Below, piece by piece: positions 1-6,520 of a DNA stretch of 8,990 nucleotides; positions within the stretch are counted from its first letter, which is position 1; every line of letters begins with the position of its first letter. A program made the translations under genes and the position numbers. The notes under the pieces were generated by a model. The model searched no databases. It worked only from the letters and a program-made list of their open reading frames with translations, and was not told the origin of the DNA. Origin of the DNA: CABHOJ01 sp965649545 (GTDB taxonomy: Bacteria > Pseudomonadota > Gammaproteobacteria > Burkholderiales > Methylophilaceae); the NCBI GenBank assembly GCA_965649545.1, contig CBFGLF010000074.1, forward strand, positions 1-8,990, in the 5' to 3' direction.

Positions 1-344
1 GGTTCCAGCGTGCCGAGCATGGCGCAGCCGGTCCGCATCACGTCCATCGGGTGGGCGGAGGCCGGGATCTGTTCCAGCACTTTCTTCAGGGCATCCGGTA
101 GCGCGCGCAACTGCTTGAGTTTCTTGTGATAGTCCGCCAGTTGTCGCTGGTTGGGTAACTCGCCATGGATCAACAGGTAGGCGACTTCCTCGAAGGTGGC
201 GTGCCTAGCCAGTTCCAGGATGTCATAGCCGCGATAGTGCAGGTCGTTGCCGCTATGGCCGACAGTGCAGATGGCGGTGGTGCCGGCGGCGACACCGGCC
301 AGGGCGACGCCCTTCTTGCGTTTGGGTTCAACGACTGCGTTCAT
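1..344 (-). CDS. prpC: 2-methylcitrate synthase PrpC (N-terminal part, cut by window edge)
   Basis: Cytoplasmic enzyme of the methylcitrate cycle. It condenses propionyl-CoA with oxaloacetate to 2-methylcitrate. Only the first 114 residues are in the window; the rest lies beyond base 1. Visible are the PrpC-like N-terminus GLAGV-type segment (here VALAGVAAGTTAICTVG, about residues 13-29), the citrate synthase family signature LHYRGYDILELA (35-46), FEEVAYLLIHGELP (51-64), and HPMDVMRTG (98-106). The segment GTTAICTVG followed by SGNDLHYRGYDI is characteristic of PrpC rather than of housekeeping GltA, which starts differently. The start at 344 is supported by a strong GGAGGAG site (351-357) that abuts the prpB stop codon; only 3 bases separate the two genes, so coupled translation is likely. 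Catalytic His and Asp residues lie in the missing part and cannot be checked. Confidence 0.93.
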   Translation of the reverse strand, partial: MNAVVEPKRKKGVALAGVAAGTTAICTVGHSGNDLHYRGYDILELARHATFEEVAYLLIHGELPNQRQLADYHKKLKQLRALPDALKKVLEQIPASAHPMDVMRTGCAMLGTLE

Positions 345-347
345 GCC

Positions 348-1244
348 TTACTCCTCCGTACTTTGCTGGCTCGCGAACAGCTGGTCCAGCTTCTCTTCGT
401 AAGCGTGGTAATCCAGATACTTGTAGAGATCCATGCGCGTCTGCATGGTGTCGACCACGTTCTTTTGCGTGCCGTCGCGGCGCACGGCCTGGTAGACCTT
501 GAGGGCAGCGGCATTCATGGCGCGGAACGCCGACAGCGGATACAGCACCATGCCGACGTTGACGCTCGCCAACTCCTGCACGGTGAACAGCGGCGTCGAA
601 CCGAACTCGGTGATGTTGGCCAGCACCGGTACTTTTACCGCCTCGGCGAATTGTTTGTACATCTGTAGGCTGGTGATGGCTTCCGGGAAGATCATGTCAG
701 CCCCGGCCTCGACGCACGCACAAGCGCGGTCGATGGCCGACTGAAGGCCTTCGACGGCCAGCGCGTCGGTGCGCGCCATGATGACGAAATCCGGGTCGGT
801 CTTGGCATCCACCGCGGCCTTGATGCGGTCGACCATCTCGATCTGGCTGACGATGGCCTTGTTCGGGCGATGGCCGCAACGCTTGGCTTGCACCTGGTCT
901 TCGATATGCACGGCCGCCGCGCCTGCCTTGGACATGGCCTTGATGGTGCGCGCGATGTTGAAGGCGCCGCCGAAGCCGGTATCGATATCGACCAGCAGCG
1001 GCGTATCGACGTTATCGGTGATGCGGCGCACATCGATCAAGACGTCTTCCAGCGTCGAGATGCCGAGATCGGGCAAGCCGAGCGAGCCTGCAGCCACACC
1101 GCCACCGGAGAGGTAGATGGCCTTGTAGCCGGTCTGCGTCGCCAGGCGCGCATGGTAGGCGTTGATGGCGCCGATGATCTGAAGTGGTTTCTCTGCGGCA
1201 AGGGCTGCGCGGAAACGGGCGCCGGCGGAATGAAGCTGACTCAT
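348..1244 (-). CDS. prpB: 2-methylisocitrate lyase PrpB
   Basis: Cleaves 2-methylisocitrate to pyruvate and succinate, the last step of the methylcitrate cycle for propionyl-CoA. It is a Mg2+-dependent TIM-barrel enzyme of the isocitrate lyase/PEP mutase superfamily. The 298 residues match the usual length (about 295). Key features: YLSGGG (44-49), the metal/substrate-binding DIDTGFG (86-92), HIEDQ (113-117), and the signature loop KRCGHRPNK (121-129) whose Cys123 is the catalytic cysteine. The KRCGH loop and short length separate it from true isocitrate lyase (AceA, longer, KKCGH with insertions). It starts at ATG 1244, preceded by AAAGGA. It lies 22 bases after the 328-aa lyase gene and 3 bases before prpC, so it is an internal cistron of the operon. 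Confidence 0.96.
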   Translation of the reverse strand: MSQLHSAGARFRAALAAEKPLQIIGAINAYHARLATQTGYKAIYLSGGGVAAGSLGLPDLGISTLEDVLIDVRRITDNVDTPLLVDIDTGFGGAFNIARTIKAMSKAGAAAVHIEDQVQAKRCGHRPNKAIVSQIEMVDRIKAAVDAKTDPDFVIMARTDALAVEGLQSAIDRACACVEAGADMIFPEAITSLQMYKQFAEAVKVPVLANITEFGSTPLFTVQELASVNVGMVLYPLSAFRAMNAAALKVYQAVRRDGTQKNVVDTMQTRMDLYKYLDYHAYEEKLDQLFASQQSTEE

Positions 1245-1266
1245 AGGGATCCTTTAAGCGTGGCCG

Positions 1267-2253
1267 TTAAGCGAAAAACGCCTGTGTCGCGTTCTGGGGG
1301 ATACCGACGCCGGTCACCTTCGCCTTTTGCAGGACTTCCCAGAAATACCGGTAGGTCGCGCGGTCATGTAACTCGCCGGCGTACTGGATCGGCCCCCACT
1401 CGGCCTGCTGTGCGGCGAGCAGGATATTGGCGGCGTCCTCGACCTCGCTGTAATCGGGGCGCATGGCGCTGACGATGGCTTCGATCTGGGTCGGGTAGAT
1501 GCTCCACATGCGCATGAAACCGAACTCGTTGCGCGCACGGCTGGCGTCGCTGTAAGTAGTCTCTGTATTCTTCAGGTCGAGCGTGACGTTATGGGCTGGG
1601 ACGACGCCGTGGGCCAGTGCGGCGGCGACGACATCGGCCTTGGCGCGTGCCAGCAGGCGATGCTCGAATTGCCCAGGGCTGCGCATGGCGCTTGCCGGGA
1701 TCGCGCCGTGATGGCCACTGACGAAATCCATGAGACCGAAATCGAGTACCTGCAGCCAGGGCAGGGCGGCGATCTCGTACACCTCATGCAGGGCACCATG
1801 GGTCTCGATCAGCACATGCACCGGAATCTGACGTGTGACGCCGTGGAAGGTCGCGATCTTCTGGATGTAGGCGATCATTTCCGCGGCCTGCGCGGCGCGC
1901 GTACATTTCGGGATGGTGATGTAGCTCAGTACCGCACCGGCACCGCCCACCAGGATATCGACATCCTGTTTCCAGGCGGGATGCGTGTAGTCGTGGATGC
2001 GTGCGCCGGCCATCTTGTGCTTGTTGGCGTCCGATGTCAGCACGCGCACGATCATCTCGGCGTGCTCACGTTCCTGGCCTGACGCAGCGCCGTCCTCGCA
2101 GTCGCATGTGATGTCGAAGATCGGCCCGAGCGTATCCTGCAGCGACAAGGCTTTCAGGATGAGCTTTTCGCTACCGGCGAAATGCTCGCAGGAGGGGATC
2201 ACCGGGAACGGCTTCTCGCCGGCGAACAGGGCTTCGTTGGGATGGACTGACAT
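1267..2253 (-). CDS. HpcH/HpaI (CitE-like) CoA-ester lyase, candidate malyl-CoA/beta-methylmalyl-CoA lyase
   Basis: A 328-residue TIM-barrel lyase of the HpcH/HpaI aldolase / citrate lyase beta superfamily. Family-typical features can be placed: the acidic CEDG segment (52-55), the substrate-binding Arg in ARIHD (R85), the metal-binding Glu in VLIETHG (E150), a second metal-ligand candidate Asp in DFGLMDF (D176), and a C-terminal lid segment GELHDRATYRYF with an Asp (D297) where malyl-CoA lyases carry the catalytic lid Asp. All expected catalytic positions therefore look intact. Its location directly after mch suggests that it splits beta-methylmalyl-CoA to glyoxylate and propionyl-CoA, or malyl-CoA to glyoxylate and acetyl-CoA; that substrate is inferred, not seen. 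It is clearly divergent from the second lyase in the same operon (3320-4201). The start at 2253 has AGGAAG 6-7 bases upstream and lies 8 bases after the mch stop. Citramalyl-CoA lyase is an alternative. Confidence 0.8.
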   Translation of the reverse strand: MSVHPNEALFAGEKPFPVIPSCEHFAGSEKLILKALSLQDTLGPIFDITCDCEDGAASGQEREHAEMIVRVLTSDANKHKMAGARIHDYTHPAWKQDVDILVGGAGAVLSYITIPKCTRAAQAAEMIAYIQKIATFHGVTRQIPVHVLIETHGALHEVYEIAALPWLQVLDFGLMDFVSGHHGAIPASAMRSPGQFEHRLLARAKADVVAAALAHGVVPAHNVTLDLKNTETTYSDASRARNEFGFMRMWSIYPTQIEAIVSAMRPDYSEVEDAANILLAAQQAEWGPIQYAGELHDRATYRYFWEVLQKAKVTGVGIPQNATQAFFA

Positions 2254-2261
2254 GGTTCTTC

Positions 2262-3323
2262 CTATCTGCGAGGCATCAATATGGTGTAATCGAGATCGAG
2301 CACGACGTTCGGGTGGTAGGCCGATTTGCCGTTGTCATCGACCTTGGCGTCGGCCAGTGCCGAACCGTGCAGGTTCTTCAGGCCGAGCAGGCGCAGACGC
2401 AAGGCGCCGAGGTGGTGCTGTTGCAGTTCCCACTTCTCCAGCACTTCCGTCACCGCGTAGAAGGTATCGCCGCCGAAACTCGGATGGCAATGCGTGCCGC
2501 CGTTGATGGCGACGATGCTGAGCCCGTTCTCCAGCCCGTCGTAGCTCAGGGCGCGGCAGACCGAGATGACATGGCCACCGAACATGAGGCGTCGGCCGAA
2601 CGCCGAATCCTGCATCATGAGATCGTCGAAATGCAGGCGTGCGTTGTTCTGGTAGAGCTTGGTCGCCAGGGTGTGGTCGCTGTCGTCCACCGTCATGCCC
2701 GCAGGGTGATCGATGCGCTCGCCGACCCGGTAGTCATCCCATAGGCGTGCGCTCCCCGTCGTGTGGGACGATAGCTGCGTCGGTTGCAGGAAGCGTGGAA
2801 TGGCGAGCTGCTTGGGGCTGACCACGTCAGGCAGTGTCGGGATCACGGTCTCTGGCGCCGGCGCGTCGAGATCATGCTTGTGCACCATCACCCAGCGCAC
2901 CCAGCTCAACACCACTTCGCTGTGCTGGTTGCGGCTCTCGGAACGCACATAGACCACACCGGCCTGGCCGTTGGAATTCTGCTTGAGGCCGATGACGGTG
3001 GAGATGGTGTTCAGCGTATCGCCGACATACACCGGGCGCAGGAAACGCACGTCGGCATACCCGAGGTTGGCCACGGCATTGACCGAGATGTCGGGAACGG
3101 TCTTGGCGAACGCGATATGGAACGCGAGCAGGTCGTCCACCGGCTTCTCGCGGTAACCCAGCGACTGAGCCACCGGCGTGGCGCAATGCATGGGCTGACG
3201 CGCCCCGGTGAGGGCGATATAGAGCGCGCACTCACCGTCGGTGATGGTGCGCGGCGTGGCGTGATGGATCACCTGCCCGAGCTTGAAATGTTCAAAGTAG
3301 TTGCCGCTGGTGCCGCTCATCAT
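2262..3323 (-). CDS. mch: Mesaconyl-CoA hydratase (beta-methylmalyl-CoA dehydratase)
   Basis: A 353-residue double-hotdog (MaoC-like) hydratase. From recalled family sequence it closely resembles mesaconyl-C1-CoA hydratase of the ethylmalonyl-CoA / 3-hydroxypropionate pathways (Rhodobacter-type Mch, about 343 aa), which reversibly hydrates mesaconyl-CoA to beta-methylmalyl-CoA. Shared-looking blocks are GNYFEHFKLGQVIHHATPRT (7-26), LLAFHIAFAKTVPDIS followed by NAVANLGYADVRFL in the first half, VLSWVRWVMV (about 138-147), and in the second half WDDYRVGERIDH, ATKLYQNNARLHF, GRRLMFGGHVIS, and INGGTHCHPSFGGDTFYA. There is no signal peptide, so it is cytoplasmic. The start codon ATG at 3323 overlaps the TGA of the upstream lyase (ATGA overlap), with AAGGA about 8 bases upstream; the adjacent ATG at 3320 is an alternative. 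The two flanking lyase genes give the hydratase its logical partner enzyme. Confidence 0.92.
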   Translation of the reverse strand: MMSGTSGNYFEHFKLGQVIHHATPRTITDGECALYIALTGARQPMHCATPVAQSLGYREKPVDDLLAFHIAFAKTVPDISVNAVANLGYADVRFLRPVYVGDTLNTISTVIGLKQNSNGQAGVVYVRSESRNQHSEVVLSWVRWVMVHKHDLDAPAPETVIPTLPDVVSPKQLAIPRFLQPTQLSSHTTGSARLWDDYRVGERIDHPAGMTVDDSDHTLATKLYQNNARLHFDDLMMQDSAFGRRLMFGGHVISVCRALSYDGLENGLSIVAINGGTHCHPSFGGDTFYAVTEVLEKWELQQHHLGALRLRLLGLKNLHGSALADAKVDDNGKSAYHPNVVLDLDYTILMPRR

Positions 3324-4201
3324 TCGAATCCTTCTTCCAGGGTGGCGATCATGGCGCTAAGGTCCAGCAGTTGCTGGGCGGCGGCCACATGATGGTGTTC
3401 CACCAGCTTGCCGTCGACGACGACCGTGCCGCGGCCCGCTGCGTTGGCGGCGGCCAGGGCCTCGATGATGGTCTGCGCATGCTTGATCTCCGTCGGGCGA
3501 GGGGTGTACGCGTCGTTGCTGTAATCCAGTTGCGACGGGTGCACCAGCGATTTGCCGTCGAAGCCGAGGTCGCGACCCAGGCGGCAGGAATACTCGAAGG
3601 TCTGCATGTCGTTGAGGTCGTTGGTGATGCCGTCGATCACGGCGCGGCCGTAGGCGCGTGCCGCCAGGATCACCAATGACAGGCTGGTGATGAGGGCGAT
3701 ACGCTCGTGCGTCTTGCGCGCGCGCAGCTGCGACATGAGGTCCGAGGTCGCGACCACCATACAGATGATGCGGTCGGACGCGGCGGCGATCTCCTTGGCG
3801 TTGAGTACGGCGATCGGGCTCTCGATCATGACCATGATCGGTACATCCTTGCCGCCTGCGGCATCCAGCGCGTCCAGCGCCTTCAGGACATCTTCACGCG
3901 ATTCGATGTTGGGGAAGAGGATAGCGTCGGCGCCGATATTGGCTACCGCCTTGATATCGTCCGGCCCCCAGGGCGAGTCGAAATCGTTGACGCGGATGAC
4001 CACCTCACGCTTGCCGTAGCCGCCTTGCTTCACCGCTTCGACGACATTGAGCCGCGACTGCTCCTTGGCTTCCACCAGGATCGGGTCCCCCAGGTCGAGG
4101 ATGACGGAATCCACGCGCAAGGAACGGGCCTTGTTCAGGTAGCGTGTGTTGCAGCCCGGCACGTAGAGCATCGAGCGGCGTGGTCGTAGATGATTGTTCA
4201 T
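3320..4201 (-). CDS. CitE-like CoA-ester lyase or thioesterase, first gene of the operon
   Basis: A 293-residue HpcH/HpaI aldolase family protein with CitE/Mcl-like order: RRSMLYVPG (8-16), LDLGDPILVEAK (35-46), VVIRVN (67-72, Arg70), VMIESP (124-129, metal-ligand Glu127), ATSDL (151-155, Asp154), FDGKSLVHPSQ (214-224), and the lid GTVVVDGKLVEHHHV (258-272). Malyl-CoA lyase, malyl-CoA thioesterase (Mcl2-type) and citramalyl-CoA lyase all share this fold, so the substrate cannot be set from sequence alone. Two positions depart from the common pattern: the usual LEDAV is LGDPI (Gly38 for Glu), and the lid Asp is Glu268. The enzyme may thus have shifted chemistry (for example thioester hydrolysis) or substrate. 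ATG at 4201 follows an AAGG site and lies about 97 bases downstream of the predicted transcription start. Its stop overlaps the mch start by 4 bases. Confidence 0.8.
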   Translation of the reverse strand: MNNHLRPRRSMLYVPGCNTRYLNKARSLRVDSVILDLGDPILVEAKEQSRLNVVEAVKQGGYGKREVVIRVNDFDSPWGPDDIKAVANIGADAILFPNIESREDVLKALDALDAAGGKDVPIMVMIESPIAVLNAKEIAAASDRIICMVVATSDLMSQLRARKTHERIALITSLSLVILAARAYGRAVIDGITNDLNDMQTFEYSCRLGRDLGFDGKSLVHPSQLDYSNDAYTPRPTEIKHAQTIIEALAAANAAGRGTVVVDGKLVEHHHVAAAQQLLDLSAMIATLEEGFE

Positions 4202-4304
4202 GCGTAAACCTTGTGTTGATCAGCTCGATATAGTTGCACAAATCGCTGATGTCGCGTTGTTCCTGTCAAGCTTGGCCCCATGGCTTGGTTAACGATTGAA
4301 GTCG

Positions 4305-4334
4305 ATTCTATCGGCAGCGCTTCCACAGTGTCAA
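4305..4334 (-). promoter_or_regulatory. Predicted sigma70 promoter of the lyase-mch-lyase-prpBC operon
   Basis: Read on the minus strand: a perfect -35 TTGACA (4334-4329), an 18-base spacer, and -10 TAGAAT (4310-4305), which matches the consensus in 5 of 6 positions. Transcription would begin near 4298, leaving a 5' leader of roughly 97 bases before the first start codon at 4201. The operator-like repeat at 4339-4365 abuts the -35 box. No strong terminator-like hairpin or riboswitch was recognised in the leader. Confidence 0.7.
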
Positions 4335-4338
4335 TAAA

Positions 4339-4365
4339 TATCTTATGTCTTATATAAGATATAAA
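4339..4365. promoter_or_regulatory. Operator candidate 1 for the GntR regulator
   Basis: A 27-base AT-rich element whose core is the perfect 12-base palindrome TCTTATATAAGA (4348-4359), extended to ATGTCTTATATAAGATAT (4345-4362). An additional direct half-site ATCTTAT (4340-4346) lies on one side, giving two direct and one inverted heptamer. A second copy at 7002-7028, next to the gntR gene, matches 25 of 27 positions. Palindromic, AT-rich operators with this spacing are usual for GntR-family dimers. It sits just upstream of the TTGACA box of the prp operon, a place compatible with either repression or activation. Confidence 0.75.
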
Positions 4366-4454
4366 AGTAATCTTGGAAAATTTCAATGAAAACATGGGTC
4401 TGGTTATCCTGTTTCGCAGCGTTATTCTCGCGTTGTTACTTTTTGGCCGGCTGC

Positions 4455-6458
4455 TCAGTGCGATTGCTTGAGCTGCTCGAGGATGGCCGGATTCTCGAGC
4501 GTGGAGACATCTGCGGTGATCTCTTCGCCTTTGGCCAGGGTGCGTAACAGTCGGCGCATGATCTTGCCGGAGCGTGTCTTGGGCAGGTTGTCGCCGAAGC
4601 GGATATCGTCCGGCTTGGCGATCGGGCCGATCTCCTTGCCCACCCATTCGCGCAATTGGCCGACCACCTGTTTCGCCTGCGCTCCCTCTGGCCGTGCACC
4701 CTTGAGCACGACATAGGCGACGATCGCCTCGCCCTTGATATCGTGGGGCTTGCCGACCACTGCGGCCTCCGCTACCAGGGGGTTGGCGACCAGTGCCGAT
4801 TCGATCTCCATGGTGCCCATGCGATGTCCCGAGACGTTCAGCACGTCGTCGATGCGCCCCATGATGGTGAAGTAGCCGGTGTCCTTATCTCGGATGGCGC
4901 CGTCCCCGGCCAGGTAGAGTCTGCCGCCAAGATCCTCGGGGAAATAGGATTTCAGGTAGCGGGCGTCGTCGTTCCAGATGGTGCGGATCATGGACGGCCA
5001 GGGACGTTTGATGACGAGGAAGCCGCCGGTCCCCCATTCGACTTCCTGGCCCGCCTCGTCGACTACCGCCGCCTGGATGCCGGGGAAGGGCAGTGTGCAG
5101 GACCCTGGTACCAACGGAGTGACAGGCAGCGGCGTGATGACATGGCCGCCGGTCTCGGTCTGCCAGAAGGTGTCGAGGATAGGGCAGCGGGAGCCGCCGA
5201 CATGCTCGAAGTACCAGCGCCACGCTGCCGGATTGATCGGCTCGCCGACCGAACCCAGCAGGCGCAAGCTGCCGAGGTCGAACCTTCGCGGATGGACCTC
5301 GGGATCCGCTTCCGAGGCCTTGATCAGAGAACGGATCGCAGTCGGCGCGGTGTAGAAGATGCTGACTTTGTGCTTGGCGATCATGCGCCAGAAGCGCGAT
5401 GCGTCAGGGTAGGTGGGTACGCCCTCGAACACCACTTGCGTGCACCCGGCGGCCAGCGGTCCATAGGCGACATAGCTGTGACCGGTGATCCAGCCGACAT
5501 CGGCGGTACACCAGAAGATGTCGCTGTCCTGGATGTCGAAGGTCCAGCGCATGGTGTTCAGTGCATGCAGCAGGTAGCCGGCGGAAGCATGCTGCACGCC
5601 CTTGGGCTTGCCGGTGGAGCCTGAGGTGTAGAGCAGAAATAGCGGGTGCTCGGCATCGACCCAGACCGGCGCACAGGTGTCGGGTTGCCCGGCGATGAGG
5701 TCATGCCACCAGATCTCGCGGCTGGCATCCCAGCTGACCTCGCCGCCCGTGCGCTTGAAGACGACGACCTTCTCGACCGAATGGCAATCCGCATCCTGCA
5801 GGGCTTCATCGACGGCCGGCTTGAGCGGCATCGTCTTGCCGCCGCGGAATTGTCCGTCGCAGGTGATGACGGCGCGCGCGCCGGCATCGTGGATACGCTC
5901 GACCAGACTCTTGGAAGAGAAACCGCCGAACACGACGGAGTGGATGATGCCGAGACGAGCGCAGGCTTGCATCGCGACCACGGCTTCGACGCCCATGGGC
6001 ATGTAAATGATGACGCGGTCGCCAGTCGATAGCCCCAGCGATCTCAGGCCGTTGGCGAAGCGGCAGACCTGGTGATAGAGGGCGCGATACGTCACTCGCT
6101 GGCTGCTGCCGTCGTCAGCCTCGAAGATGATCGCGGTCTTGTCGCCCTTATCCTGCAAATGCCGGTCGAGGCAATTGTAAGAGACGTTGAGTTGGCCGTC
6201 GGCGAACCAGCGATAGAAGGGCGCGTTCGTTTCGTCGAGCACCTGCGTGAACGGACGGTGCCAATCGAGCAGCTTGCGGCCCAGGTCACCCCAGTAGCCT
6301 TCGTAATCGGCCTCGGCTGACTGGCAGAGTGCTGAGTAGGCAGCCATATCCGGGATGGTTGCCTGTGCTCGGGTCTGGTCGCTAGGCTCATAGATGTGTT
6401 GATCGCTAGCTGCATCGTTGGCTTGATTGATAGCGGCGTCGCGTGCGGTGTCGTTCAT
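4455..6458 (-). CDS. acs: Acetyl-CoA synthetase (AMP-forming)
   Basis: Activates acetate (perhaps also propionate) to its CoA ester with ATP, through an acyl-adenylate; cytoplasmic. The 667 residues fit Acs (E. coli about 652) better than propionate-specific PrpE (about 630). Motifs: N-terminal ACS domain, about 42-100; CLDRH (96-100); P-loop-like YTSGSTGKPKG (277-287); WCTADVGWITGHSY (316-329); FYTAPTAIRSLI (368-379); SVGEPINP (403-410); FWQTETGG (431-438), with Trp432 in the position that closes the acetate pocket; SGHRMGT (543-549); and C-terminal PKTRSGKIMRR (626-636), whose Lys632 is the adenylation lysine and the usual acetylation target. The start at 6458 has a strong GGAGGAG site; the reading frame stays open further upstream, but that part runs through panD. 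The first 40 or so residues form a polar D/N/Q/A-rich extension with little family similarity. It is the second gene after panD. Confidence 0.93.
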   Translation of the reverse strand: MNDTARDAAINQANDAASDQHIYEPSDQTRAQATIPDMAAYSALCQSAEADYEGYWGDLGRKLLDWHRPFTQVLDETNAPFYRWFADGQLNVSYNCLDRHLQDKGDKTAIIFEADDGSSQRVTYRALYHQVCRFANGLRSLGLSTGDRVIIYMPMGVEAVVAMQACARLGIIHSVVFGGFSSKSLVERIHDAGARAVITCDGQFRGGKTMPLKPAVDEALQDADCHSVEKVVVFKRTGGEVSWDASREIWWHDLIAGQPDTCAPVWVDAEHPLFLLYTSGSTGKPKGVQHASAGYLLHALNTMRWTFDIQDSDIFWCTADVGWITGHSYVAYGPLAAGCTQVVFEGVPTYPDASRFWRMIAKHKVSIFYTAPTAIRSLIKASEADPEVHPRRFDLGSLRLLGSVGEPINPAAWRWYFEHVGGSRCPILDTFWQTETGGHVITPLPVTPLVPGSCTLPFPGIQAAVVDEAGQEVEWGTGGFLVIKRPWPSMIRTIWNDDARYLKSYFPEDLGGRLYLAGDGAIRDKDTGYFTIMGRIDDVLNVSGHRMGTMEIESALVANPLVAEAAVVGKPHDIKGEAIVAYVVLKGARPEGAQAKQVVGQLREWVGKEIGPIAKPDDIRFGDNLPKTRSGKIMRRLLRTLAKGEEITADVSTLENPAILEQLKQSH

Positions 6459-6490
6459 GGTTCTCCTCCGGCGATCAGGGGCGATCGCAT
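6455..6490 (-). CDS. Possible 11-codon leader ORF coupled to acs
   Basis: In the 62-base gap between panD and acs the minus strand has AGAGGA, 5 bases of spacing, then ATG (6490-6488) and an open frame encoding MRSPLIAGGEP. Its TGA overlaps the acs ATG (ATGA arrangement). Its codons run through the acs ribosome-binding site, so translating it would affect ribosome access to acs. It has no recognisable function, and a 12-codon frame with a fitting Shine-Dalgarno can arise by chance. It could be a translational coupler; the peptide is not enriched for any one amino acid, so classical attenuation is not suggested. Confidence 0.3.
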   Translation of the reverse strand: MRSPLIAGGEP

Positions 6491-6520
6491 GTTGATCCTC
6501 TATATATATGTGATGGTTCG

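Noticed and set aside
4264..4269. Second TTGACA on the minus strand in the operon leader
   Set aside because: No acceptable -10 at 16-18 bases spacing (best is GCGATT), whereas the promoter at 4305-4334 is far better.
4435..4454. Terminator after acs (GGCCGGC next to a short A/T run)
   Set aside because: The possible stem is only about 3 base pairs, and no longer hairpin with a U-run follows acs on the minus strand.
4656..5624. Long plus-strand open frame of 322 codons
   Set aside because: Antisense shadow of acs in GC-rich DNA; no domain resemblance and no ribosome-binding context.
4455..6458. Call the synthetase PrpE (propionyl-CoA synthetase)
   Set aside because: Length and sequence blocks (CLDRH, WWHDL, FWQTETGG, RSGKIMRR) follow Acs; context alone is not enough for PrpE.
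6501..6509. TATATATAT run between panD and acs as an internal acs promoter
   Set aside because: No -35-like hexamer at a suitable distance on the minus strand.
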